Positions 56,831 through 64,000 of a stretch of 64,000 nucleotides of DNA are shown one piece after another. The notes below the pieces were generated by a model. It made no database searches, was not told the DNA's origin, and was given only the letters and a program-made list of their open reading frames with translations. The first letter of the stretch is position 1, and every line of letters begins with the position of its first letter. The position numbers and the translations under genes were made by a program. This DNA is from Rhodococcus jostii RHA1 (GTDB lineage: Bacteria > Actinomycetota > Actinomycetes > Mycobacteriales > Mycobacteriaceae). Where the stretch lies: NCBI RefSeq assembly GCF_000014565.1, contig NC_008268.1, forward strand, positions 4,402,001 through 4,466,000, read 5' to 3'.

Positions 56831-58801
56831 ATGGGTCCTGTGACGGGAATCGGAACGGCAATTCGGGCCTCGTTGGCCGCGGCTCTCTGCGTCGGCATGC
56901 TGGCCGCGTGCGCGTCGGACGAGGAACCGCAGAGCGATCCGGCGGCCACGTGTGCGGACGTTCCCAACGGCACCCCGATCGCCAAGGCGCCGCCGCCCCC
57001 GGGCCCGGCGCCGACCACCCAGAACCTCGCGACCAACCCCGAGATCGCCACGGTGTACCGCTCCGGGATGGTGCCGGTGAACACGGCGTCGTACGCGGTC
57101 TCCACCGCCAATCCCGTGTCGACGCAGGCCGCCTGCGAGGTGTTGCGGGACGGGGGCACGGCCGCCGACGCGCTGATCGTGGCCCAGACCGTTCTCGGGC
57201 TCGTCGAACCGCAGTCCTCCGGAATCGGGGGCGGGGCGTTCCTGCTCTACTACGACGCCGGGCAGAAGAGCGTCGAGGCGTACGACGGCCGCGAGGTCGC
57301 GCCGATGGCGGCGACGGAGAATTACCTGCGCTGGATCAGCGACACCGACCGCACCGAGCCCAAGCCCGACGCCCGGGCGAGCGGGCGGTCCATCGGCGTT
57401 CCCGGGGTGGTGCGGATGCTCGAGCTGGCGCACCGCGAACACGGCCGGGACGAGTGGCGGGAACTGTTCGACCCGGCCATCTCGCTCGCGGACCAGGGAC
57501 TCGAGATCAGCCCGCGGATGGCCGGGCAGATCGCCGAGTCCGCACCCGATCTGGCGCTCGACGAGCCGTCGAAGGCGTATTTCCTCAACCCGGACGGCAG
57601 CCCCAAGCCGGCGGGCACGAAGCTGACGAACCCGGCCATGGCCAAGACGCTCGGTGCGATCGCGGCGGGCGGTGCCGACGCCTTCTACACCGGGGCCATC
57701 GCCCAGGGCATCGTCGATGCGACGGCGACGGCGTCGGGCGGGCGCACCCCCGGACAGATGACGCTCGACGACCTCGCGAACTACCAGGCGAAGAAGCGCA
57801 CGGCGCTGTGCACGCCGTATCGGGACCACGAGATCTGCGGCATGCCCAACCCGTCGTCCGGCGGGACGGCGGTCGCGGCGACGCTCGGCATCCTGGAGAA
57901 CTTCGACCTGTCGGAGTACGGGCCCACGAACCTCGACGACAACGGCGGGAAGCCGACGGCGGAGGCCGTGCATCTCATCTCCGAGGCGGAACGACTGGCG
58001 TACGCCGACCGGGACAAGTACGTCGCGGACTCCGATTTCGTTCCGCTGCCGGGCAATTCCCTCGACACGCTGCTGAACGAGGACTACCTGAAGCAGCGGG
58101 CCGACCTCATCGACCCCGGCAAGAGCATGGGCACCGCGCAACCCGGAAACTTCGGTCCGGTCCCGCTCGGTGTGCAGCCGCAGGACAAGGAACACGGCAC
58201 CAGCCACATCTCGATCGCCGACCAGTACGGCAACGTCGCGTCGATGACGACGACGGTGGAATCGGCTTTCGGCTCGTTCCACATGACGGACGGCTTCGTT
58301 CTCAACAATCAGCTCACCGACTTCTCGGCCCAGCCCGTCGGGCCGGACGGGACGCCGCTCGCCAACCGCGTCGAACCGGGTAAGCGGCCCCGCAGTTCGA
58401 TGGCGCCGACGCTCGTCTTCGACCGCAGCAGCGACGGGTCGCTGGGGGACGTCCAGTACGTGACGGGGTCGCCGGGCGGTTCGGTGATCATCCAGTTCGT
58501 CGTGAAAACGCTCGTGGGAATGCTGGATTGGGGTCTGAACCCGCAGCAGGCGGTGTCGGCGGTCGACTTCGGGGCCGCCAACACCCCGGTCACCGGCGTC
58601 GGCGGGGAGCATCCGAACATCAACGCGGTCAACGACGGCGCCGACGACCCGTTGATCGTGCAGTTGCGGGCGATGGGTCACCAGGTGTCGGTCGCACCGC
58701 AGTCCAGTGGGCTCAGTGCGCTGCAGCGTCAGGACTCGGGGTGGGTCGGCGGCGCGGACCCACGACGGGAGGGCGCGGTGATGGGTGACGGTACGGGTTA
58801 A
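56831..58801 (+). CDS. ggt: Gamma-glutamyltransferase, secreted lipoprotein
   Basis: A 656-residue N-terminal nucleophile hydrolase that transfers or hydrolyses gamma-glutamyl groups outside the membrane. The signal peptide ASLAAALCVGMLAACAS has the lipobox LAAC, then a Pro-rich spacer. The large subunit contains VEPQSSGIGGGAFLLYYD. Autocleavage is expected before Thr457 of KEHGTSHISIADQYGN, and the small subunit holds VESAFGSFHMTDGFVLNNQL and RPRSSMAPT. ATG 56831 is preferred to GTG 56828. Since actinomycetes use mycothiol, its natural substrate may be external glutathione, poly-gamma-glutamyl or ergothioneine-type compounds. Convergent with the LLM gene. Confidence 0.92.
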   Translation: MGPVTGIGTAIRASLAAALCVGMLAACASDEEPQSDPAATCADVPNGTPIAKAPPPPGPAPTTQNLATNPEIATVYRSGMVPVNTASYAVSTANPVSTQAACEVLRDGGTAADALIVAQTVLGLVEPQSSGIGGGAFLLYYDAGQKSVEAYDGREVAPMAATENYLRWISDTDRTEPKPDARASGRSIGVPGVVRMLELAHREHGRDEWRELFDPAISLADQGLEISPRMAGQIAESAPDLALDEPSKAYFLNPDGSPKPAGTKLTNPAMAKTLGAIAAGGADAFYTGAIAQGIVDATATASGGRTPGQMTLDDLANYQAKKRTALCTPYRDHEICGMPNPSSGGTAVAATLGILENFDLSEYGPTNLDDNGGKPTAEAVHLISEAERLAYADRDKYVADSDFVPLPGNSLDTLLNEDYLKQRADLIDPGKSMGTAQPGNFGPVPLGVQPQDKEHGTSHISIADQYGNVASMTTTVESAFGSFHMTDGFVLNNQLTDFSAQPVGPDGTPLANRVEPGKRPRSSMAPTLVFDRSSDGSLGDVQYVTGSPGGSVIIQFVVKTLVGMLDWGLNPQQAVSAVDFGAANTPVTGVGGEHPNINAVNDGADDPLIVQLRAMGHQVSVAPQSSGLSALQRQDSGWVGGADPRREGAVMGDGTG

Positions 58802-58820
58802 CGCACCGCCACCGCAGGAA

Positions 58821-59831
58821 TTACGCCTGTTCGACGAGCGGGGCCACCTTGGTGCCGAGCAGTTCGATCGCGCGCATCACCTTGTCGTGGGGCAGCGGCC
58901 CGACGCTGGGGTGCAGCATGAACCGTTCGATGCCCAGGGTGTCGCGCATGCCGACGATCTTCTCGGCCACCTGTTCGGGGTTGCCGAGCACGAGCGAACC
59001 GCCGGGTCCGCGCAGACCGTCGAATGCCTGCGGGTTCATCGGTGCCCACCCGCGTTCGCGTCCGAGGCCGGTCATGGCCGCGGCGTACGACGGGTAGAAC
59101 TCCGATACCGCCCGGTCCTCGGTGTCCGCGACGTAACCGTGCGCGTGGACGGCGATGGGCTGCGGTTCGTGCCCACCCTCCGACACCGCACGGCGGTGCA
59201 GGTCGGCCAGCGGTGCGAATCGGGCGGGTTGTCCGCCGATGATCGCGAACGCCATCGGCAGGCCGAGCAGTCCGGTGCGAGCCACCGACTCGGGATTGCC
59301 ACCCACCCCGACCCAGATGGGAAGGGGACGTTCGGGCCGTGGGTAGACGGACTGGTCTGTCAGCGCCGCCCGGTGCCGTCCCGACCAGTTCACGGTCTCC
59401 GAGTCGCGGAGGGCGAGTAGCAGGCCGAGTTTCTCGACGAACAACTCGTCGTAGTCGGCCAGGTCGTAACCGAAGAGCGGGAACGATTCGGTGAACGAGC
59501 CGCGACCGGCCATCACCTCGGCGCGCCCGTCGGAGATCAGGTCGAGGGTGGCGAATTCCTCGAACACCCGTACCGGGTCGTCGGAGCTCAGGACGGTGAC
59601 CGCACTGGTCAATGCGATGCGGGACGTCCGGGCGGCAGCGGCCGACAGCACGACCGCGGGTGCCGACGCGGCGAAGTCCGCGCGGTGGTGCTCACCGACG
59701 CCGTACACGTCGAGGCCGACCTGCTCGGCCAGGACGACCTCTTCGAGCAGATCCTTCAGACGCTGCCGCGGCGACACCACCCCGGACCCGCCGGAACCGA
59801 CCTCCGCGAACGTCGTCAACCCGAGTTCCAT
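58821..59831 (-). CDS. LLM-class flavin-dependent oxidoreductase
   Basis: A 336-residue TIM-barrel flavoenzyme of the bacterial-luciferase superfamily. It begins MELGLTTFAEVGSGGSG, has EQVGLDVYGVGEHHRADFAA, FEEFATLDLISDGRAEVMAG and LPIWVGVGGNPESVARTGLL, the common Atu2307/SP_0267-type pattern. Members use FMNH2 or F420 for monooxygenation or hydride transfer; which one cannot be told. It is convergent with ggt. The promoter carries the same 18-bp palindrome as the pirin gene, so both may belong to one stress regulon. Confidence 0.9.
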   Translation of the reverse strand: MELGLTTFAEVGSGGSGVVSPRQRLKDLLEEVVLAEQVGLDVYGVGEHHRADFAASAPAVVLSAAAARTSRIALTSAVTVLSSDDPVRVFEEFATLDLISDGRAEVMAGRGSFTESFPLFGYDLADYDELFVEKLGLLLALRDSETVNWSGRHRAALTDQSVYPRPERPLPIWVGVGGNPESVARTGLLGLPMAFAIIGGQPARFAPLADLHRRAVSEGGHEPQPIAVHAHGYVADTEDRAVSEFYPSYAAAMTGLGRERGWAPMNPQAFDGLRGPGGSLVLGNPEQVAEKIVGMRDTLGIERFMLHPSVGPLPHDKVMRAIELLGTKVAPLVEQA

Positions 59832-59850
59832 CGCACACCCTCGCTCTAGA

Positions 59851-59868
59851 TAGTTGAATCATCAATTA
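59851..59868. promoter_or_regulatory. 18-bp operator-like palindrome upstream of the LLM gene
   Basis: TAGTTGAATCATCAATTA lies 19 bp before the LLM start, at nearly the same distance as its twin before pirin (39808-39825). Sixteen of eighteen bases agree. Confidence 0.65.
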
Positions 59869-59944
59869 GGTGGTGTAACTGCGTGGGTGGACGGGATATT
59901 CCGTCCGATGATTCAGACCCGGGTGGGCGGGGAACCCGACGACC

Positions 59945-60136
59945 ATGGCGAAATACCGAGTGATCGATCCCCAGGGCAGTGTCGTCGAAACGAAGGAGAT
60001 TCCGAGCGCCGGTGACGCGCACGCGTGGTTCGTCGACGTTCGCGCGGACAATTCCGAACTCGGATGGCGGATGGAAGTCGACGAGGACGGCACCTGGGCG
60101 TTCTTCGACGACACCGAGGGTGCCACGGAGAAATAG
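59945..60136 (+). CDS. Small acidic hypothetical protein
   Basis: A 63-residue protein MAKYRVIDPQGSVVETKEIP with many Asp/Glu and a Trp-rich middle (HAWFVDVRADNSELGWRMEV, DEDGTWAFFDD). I do not recognise a family; it looks like a compact beta-rich cytoplasmic domain. It is 20 bp upstream of the ligase-peptidase gene on the same strand and may be co-transcribed with it. Confidence 0.6.
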   Translation: MAKYRVIDPQGSVVETKEIPSAGDAHAWFVDVRADNSELGWRMEVDEDGTWAFFDDTEGATEK

Positions 60137-60156
60137 AATAGAAATAGAGGCACATC

Positions 60157-62538
60157 GTGCTCGCCAGCGACCCACGGAAAGTGGGCGTCGAGGAGGAATT
60201 CCACCTCATCGATCTGAAGACCCGGCGCCTGACCACCCGCGCGCCGGAGTTGCTGGCACGACTTCCCGACGACGTGTACGTCGACGAACTCCAGCAGTGC
60301 GTCGTCGAGGTCAACAGTGGTGTGTATGCCGACCTCGACGGCCTGCGGAGCGATCTGGAGCGACACCGCAGGCTGCTCGTCGACGCGGCCGAAGATCTCG
60401 GCATCGGCGTGGCGGCCGCGGGCTCGGTGCCGCTGGCGTTGCCCGCCGAGATGCACGTGACGGGAACGCAGCGCTACGGGCGCATGCTCGCCGACTATCA
60501 GGTGCTCGCCCGCGAGCAGTTGATCTGCGGCACGCAGGTTCACGTCGACCTGCCCGATCGTGACGAGGCCGTGCAGGTCGCGCACCGCGTTGCTCCGCAC
60601 ATGCCCGTCCTCCTCGCGCTCAGCGCGAGTTCCCCGTTCCGGTCCGACGGCGCGGACACCGGCTATGCCAGCGCGCGCACACTACTGTGGCTGCGCTGGC
60701 CCAGCACGGGTCCGGCCGCACCCGTCTCCTCGGCAGCCGAATACGGCGCCCTGATCGACGACCTGGTCGCCAGCGGGGTGATCAGCGATCCCGGCATGGC
60801 GTATTTCGACGTCCGGCCGTCGGTGAAGCTTCCGACCCTGGAGTTGCGGGTGTGCGACAGCTGCCCGCGACTGGACACGGTCCTGCTCGTCGCCGCCCTG
60901 TTCCGTGCGCTCGTGGAACGCGAGGTGGAGGGATTGCGCGCCGGGAGGAAGGGCGTCGAGGTACTCCCGACCCTGACGAGAGCGGCGCTGTGGCGGGCGG
61001 CCCGGTCGGGGTTGGAGGAGGAACTTGTCGACGTGACGGTTCCGCAGGCACGTCCTGCGTCGGAACTCGTCGGCGACTTCGTGAATTCGCTGCGCCCCCA
61101 GCTCGAGGAGACCGGTGACTGGGACCGCGTGGTGGAGTTGTCCGCCGAGGCGACCGCCCACGGGAGTTCCGCCGCCCGGCAACGTCAGGCGCTCGGTCGC
61201 CGAGGCCGGCTCACCGACGTGGTGGATCTGCTGCTGGCGGAGACGGCGGGCCGCACCGAGCATCTCCCCGACGTGGAAGTGCCGCCGCCGCGCGAACCCG
61301 GCCCGAAGTCGACCGGGGCGGGCCGGACCCGGAGATATTGGAGCGCGAGGTTCTGGGACCGCGGCGACACCGCCGACATGACCTGGACGGAGTCGACGGA
61401 GCTCGACGAGAAGAAGCTCGTCGAGTGGCGCCGCGACCTGCACGCGCATCCGGAACTGTCGTTCGAGGAACGCCGGACCACCGGAGTGGTGCGCGATCAT
61501 CTCGTCGGTCTCGGGCTCGAACCCGTCCTGATGCCCGGCGGAACCGGCCTGTGGTGCGACGTCGGTCCGGAGACGGGCGAGTGCATCGCGCTGCGGGCCG
61601 ACCTCGACGCGCTGCCGGTCGCCGAGACAACCGGTCTCCCGTTCGAGTCGAGGGTGCCCGGAGTGTCACACGCGTGCGGTCACGACGCCCACACGACGAT
61701 GCTGATGGGCGCGGCATCCGTCCTGACGAAATACCCGCCGCCGACCCGCGTCCGTCTCGTCTTCCAGCCGGCGGAGGAGACCACCCCCGGCGGCGCGGTC
61801 GACACGATCGCCGCGGGCGCACTCGACGGGGTGTCGAAAATCTTTGCACTGCACTGCGACCCGCACCTCGAGGTCGGCAAACTGTCCACCCGGACGGGGC
61901 CGATCACGTCGTCCAACGACTCCGTCACGGTGCGGTTGTGGTCGGCGGGCGGCCACACCGCCCGACCTCACCTGACCGGCGATCTGATCCACGCGACCGC
62001 TGTCCTGGTGACCGGACTGGCGTCCGTACTCGACCGCCGGATCGACGCCCGCACCGCGACCGTCCTCACCTGGGGGAAGGTGGCCGCCGGGCAGGTCGCG
62101 AACTCCGTGCCCGAGTCGGGTGAACTGGTGGGCACCCTGCGCAGCGCGTCCCGCGAGACGTGGGCGTCGCTCGAACCGCTGGTTACGGACGCGATCTGCC
62201 ACCTGCTCGCACCGTACAACGTGCGGTACGAACTCTCCTACCTGCGGGGCGTCCCGCCCGTCGTCAACGATCCCGACTGCACCGCCGACCTACGGGAGGC
62301 GATCGAATCGGTCGTCGGCTTCGACCACCTGGCCGAGGCTCATCAGTCCAGCGGCGGCGAGGATTTCGCGTGGTATCTGGAGAAGGTTCCGGGCGCGATG
62401 GCCAGACTCGGGGTGTGGGACGGGACCGGCACCCGGCAGGAGCTTCACCAGCCGGGTTTCAACCTCGACGAGCGCGCGATGATTCACGGGGTCCGAACGC
62501 TGGTGGCGCTCACCCGGCTCGAAGACCAGTCCGGGTGA
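60157..62538 (+). CDS. YbdK-type carboxylate-amine ligase fused to an M20 metallopeptidase/amidohydrolase
   Basis: A 793-residue fusion. Residues 1-370 are a GCS2/YbdK carboxylate-amine ligase: VGVEEEFHLIDLKTRRLTTR, CGTQVHVDLPDRDEAVQVAH and TLELRVCDSC, enzymes that join Glu-like acids to amines with ATP. After a Pro/Arg linker (PPPREPGPKSTGAGRTRRYW), residues about 408-793 are an M20 amidohydrolase: LVEWRRDLHAHPELSFEERR, metal ligands in SHACGHDAHTTMLM (about 505), FQPAEETTPGGA (about 540) and SSGGEDFAWYLEKVPG. ATG 61378 inside could start the peptidase alone. Making and breaking amide bonds in one chain suggests conjugate turnover. GTG 60157 is used; its ribosome site is weak. Confidence 0.85.
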   Translation: MLASDPRKVGVEEEFHLIDLKTRRLTTRAPELLARLPDDVYVDELQQCVVEVNSGVYADLDGLRSDLERHRRLLVDAAEDLGIGVAAAGSVPLALPAEMHVTGTQRYGRMLADYQVLAREQLICGTQVHVDLPDRDEAVQVAHRVAPHMPVLLALSASSPFRSDGADTGYASARTLLWLRWPSTGPAAPVSSAAEYGALIDDLVASGVISDPGMAYFDVRPSVKLPTLELRVCDSCPRLDTVLLVAALFRALVEREVEGLRAGRKGVEVLPTLTRAALWRAARSGLEEELVDVTVPQARPASELVGDFVNSLRPQLEETGDWDRVVELSAEATAHGSSAARQRQALGRRGRLTDVVDLLLAETAGRTEHLPDVEVPPPREPGPKSTGAGRTRRYWSARFWDRGDTADMTWTESTELDEKKLVEWRRDLHAHPELSFEERRTTGVVRDHLVGLGLEPVLMPGGTGLWCDVGPETGECIALRADLDALPVAETTGLPFESRVPGVSHACGHDAHTTMLMGAASVLTKYPPPTRVRLVFQPAEETTPGGAVDTIAAGALDGVSKIFALHCDPHLEVGKLSTRTGPITSSNDSVTVRLWSAGGHTARPHLTGDLIHATAVLVTGLASVLDRRIDARTATVLTWGKVAAGQVANSVPESGELVGTLRSASRETWASLEPLVTDAICHLLAPYNVRYELSYLRGVPPVVNDPDCTADLREAIESVVGFDHLAEAHQSSGGEDFAWYLEKVPGAMARLGVWDGTGTRQELHQPGFNLDERAMIHGVRTLVALTRLEDQSG

Positions 62539-62546
62539 GCGCGGCG

Positions 62547-63563
62547 TCAAGCCGATTTGGCGGCGGCCTCGGCCAGTTTCGGTACGAGTGCCTCGACGGC
62601 GTACGGGAGGCTGAGGACGGTGCCCCAGGTGAGCGCGCCGGAGACGGTGGGGTCGTCGACGAACACGGCCCGTCCCGCCTTCGCCACCGGTAGCGACTGA
62701 TAGACGGGGTCGGCGGTGATCTGCGCTTCGGCGCCGGGACTGCTGCCCACGTTCCAGACGAGGACGTCGACGTCGACGGTGTCGAACTGCTCCTTGCGGA
62801 TGGTGAACGCATCCTGATCGCCTGCGAGTTGCGCGATCCGCTCCGGGACGACGAACCCGAGCGACGTCATCAGCCGTGAACGCGGGTCGTTCGGGGAGCG
62901 GACGTAGAACGTGCTTGCGTCGCCCAGTTCGGCGACCGCGACCGACTTGCCCTCGAATTCGGGGTGGGCGGCGCGCTGCTGCGCCACCAAGTCGTCCACA
63001 CCGGCGACGAGGTGGTTCGCCTTCCCGTCCTCACCGAGGGTGGTGCCGACGATCCGGACTGCGTCCTGCCACGGCATGCCGAAATCGGGGTAGTCCGGCG
63101 ATGTCGTCACGGTGGGCGCGATCGCCGAGAGTCGTCGATACGCGTCGTCGTCGACGTCGATGTACAGCGCGAGGATCAGGTCGGGATCGAGTTTCGCGAT
63201 GGCCTCGTACGCGAAATTGGCCTCGCCGGTGAACTGTCCGCGGTTGAAGACCTCGGGGTGCGTCCGGCTCAGCGCGTCCTGGGCCCAGGGCCACGTGGCG
63301 TCTGGGTAGTCGCCGTACCAGTCGGTGACGCCGACCGGCTGACGTCCGAACGCGAGGAGCGTGTCCTGGTCGGAGTAGCCGACCGTGACGATGCGCCGGG
63401 GGTTGTCCGGGACTTCGGTCGTTCCCTTCTTGTGCGTCGCCGCCCGGGTGCCGCCTTCGGTGTCTGCTGCGGTTCCCGAGGAACATGCTGCGGCTACGCC
63501 GGCCAGGCCGACCCCGGCGCTCACGGTCAGGAACTTGCGACGGTCGAGCGTTCGCACCCACAT
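62547..63563 (-). CDS. Iron-siderophore ABC transporter substrate-binding lipoprotein, Tat-type signal
   Basis: A 338-residue FecB/FepB-like periplasmic binding protein. It starts with a twin-arginine signal (LDRRKFLTVSAGVGLAGVAA) and a lipobox VAAACSS. The mature part has TTEVPDNPRRIVTVGYSDQD, NFAYEAIAKLDPDLILALYI, VLVWNVGSSPGAEAQI and a C-terminal ALTWGTVLSLPYAVEALVPK. It should deliver a ferric siderophore to a permease encoded outside the window. An iron box (63572-63590) 8 bp upstream of the ATG indicates iron repression. It is a different receptor from that at 1-453: the signal type and the sequence differ. Confidence 0.9.
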   Translation of the reverse strand: MWVRTLDRRKFLTVSAGVGLAGVAAACSSGTAADTEGGTRAATHKKGTTEVPDNPRRIVTVGYSDQDTLLAFGRQPVGVTDWYGDYPDATWPWAQDALSRTHPEVFNRGQFTGEANFAYEAIAKLDPDLILALYIDVDDDAYRRLSAIAPTVTTSPDYPDFGMPWQDAVRIVGTTLGEDGKANHLVAGVDDLVAQQRAAHPEFEGKSVAVAELGDASTFYVRSPNDPRSRLMTSLGFVVPERIAQLAGDQDAFTIRKEQFDTVDVDVLVWNVGSSPGAEAQITADPVYQSLPVAKAGRAVFVDDPTVSGALTWGTVLSLPYAVEALVPKLAEAAAKSA

Positions 63564-63571
63564 GCCTCCCT

Positions 63572-63590
63572 GTAGGTGAGGCTAACCTAC
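63572..63590. promoter_or_regulatory. IdeR/DmdR-type iron box
   Basis: GTAGGTGAGGCTAACCTAC matches 16 of 19 positions of the iron-box consensus TTAGGTTAGGCTAACCTAA. It sits 8 bp before the start of the siderophore-binding gene and overlaps the end of the proline-rich gene (63582-63839). Confidence 0.85.
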
Positions 63591-63839
63591 GGGGAGGGGT
63601 CCCGGCCGTGCATCTGCGGCGGAAACGGGGGAGTCGGCTCGGGAATCGGGGGCTGCGGAGGTCCCGGATCCGGCGGCCGGTTGCGGCCCGGGCTCGGGAG
63701 GTGCAGGTTCCGGCCCCGGCTCGGGCGGAAACGGGTGAGGCGGCGTCGGCGTCGGCGGGACGGGCGGAGGGCTCGGATCCGGCGGCACCGGCTCCGGGTC
63801 CGGCACGGGATTGCCGAGCTCGTCGTGGGCACTCGTCAT
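63582..63839 (-). CDS. Small proline-rich protein
   Basis: An 85-residue protein MTSAHDELGNPVPDPEPVPP followed by repeated PEPGPEP/PPTPTPPHP units and a C-terminal AAGSGTSAAPDSRADSPVSA. It has no signal peptide or recognised domain. ATG 63839 follows GGAAGGTGG, a good ribosome site. Its last codons overlap the iron box, which makes either its reality or its stop position less certain, but the ribosome site and Pro-rich composition support translation. Function unknown. Confidence 0.5.
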   Translation of the reverse strand: MTSAHDELGNPVPDPEPVPPDPSPPPVPPTPTPPHPFPPEPGPEPAPPEPGPQPAAGSGTSAAPDSRADSPVSAADARPGPLPVG

Positions 63840-64000
63840 CCACTGACCACCTTCCGATCGGCTGATTGAGTGGTACCCGGAACGGGCATCCCGCAACCAC
63901 GGGTGAGCTGTGGCCGCCCGGGAACAAAACGCGGGATCGGTGCGTTGTCTAGCAACCGTGCCCCGCAAGTGTGGAATTTCACGACACGGGGAACATGAGC

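Overview
The window is high-GC actinobacterial DNA, almost certainly from Rhodococcus of the opacus/jostii type. Evidence is the pervasive G/C third positions, frequent GTG starts, 10-methyl fatty-acid type genes, a single-chain acyl-CoA carboxylase, and a gene order (dnaX, methyltransferase/FAD oxidase pair, SRPBCC, YbaB, recR, gatD, murT, leuA) that I recognise as the Mycobacterium tuberculosis Rv3722-Rv3710 neighbourhood expanded with extra genes. No rRNA, tRNA or CRISPR array was seen.

Layout. 1-1750: divergent iron-uptake pair (siderophore-binding lipoprotein and enterobactin-type esterase) around an IdeR/DmdR-type iron box. 1837-6251: HhH-GPD repair protein, an ammonium transporter with a Glu in place of the first pore histidine and a GlnR-like box upstream, and dnaX. 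6336-10149: membrane protein, NarL-type two-component system, decayed Tat-signal amidase. 10289-13768: fadA-fadB beta-oxidation operon behind a KstR-type operator. 13769-15015: an AbiEi/DUF559 gene enclosed by long palindromes in inverted orientation. 15017-20095: methyltransferase/FAD-oxidoreductase lipid pair, SRPBCC, YbaB, recR, TetR. 20120-23059: MFS pump with a 38-bp operator, ArsR/AHSA1 operon with two operators, and a second, broken AbiEi/DUF559 cassette. 23060-27365: gatD-murT (peptidoglycan amidation), EamA exporter with divergent LysR, and a SHOCT protein. 27537-37281: 1828-residue acyl-CoA carboxylase, ctaD, and leuA behind a leucine-codon leader peptide and attenuator hairpin. 37350-39785: lipoprotein, NTF2-like protein, pirin. 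About 39940-41400: an IS110-family element beside a palindromic repeat, with a non-coding 5' part likely to encode its bridge RNA. 41639-52727: DUF732 lipoprotein and an orphan two-module type I polyketide synthase. 53077-63839: HemK-like methyltransferase, SufR-like regulator with divergent DoxX-like protein, FUSC protein, gamma-glutamyltransferase, LLM flavin oxidoreductase, a YbdK ligase-M20 peptidase fusion, a second iron-box-controlled siderophore-binding protein and a proline-rich protein.

Themes. Iron acquisition genes sit at both ends, each with an iron box. Lipid metabolism (fadAB, methyltransferase/oxidoreductase pair, acyl-CoA carboxylase, PKS) is over-represented. Several regulators lie beside inverted repeats that look like their operators, and the pirin and LLM genes, 20 kb apart, share one 18-bp promoter palindrome. 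The least explained signal is a superfamily of 40-48 bp palindromes (seven copies plus one half copy). They sit between convergent genes, supply stop codons, and enclose both AbiEi/DUF559 loci, each of which also carries a TTATCCACA box just inside its left palindrome. This suggests a palindrome-bounded DUF559 cassette worth testing as an uncharacterised mobile or self-maintaining unit.
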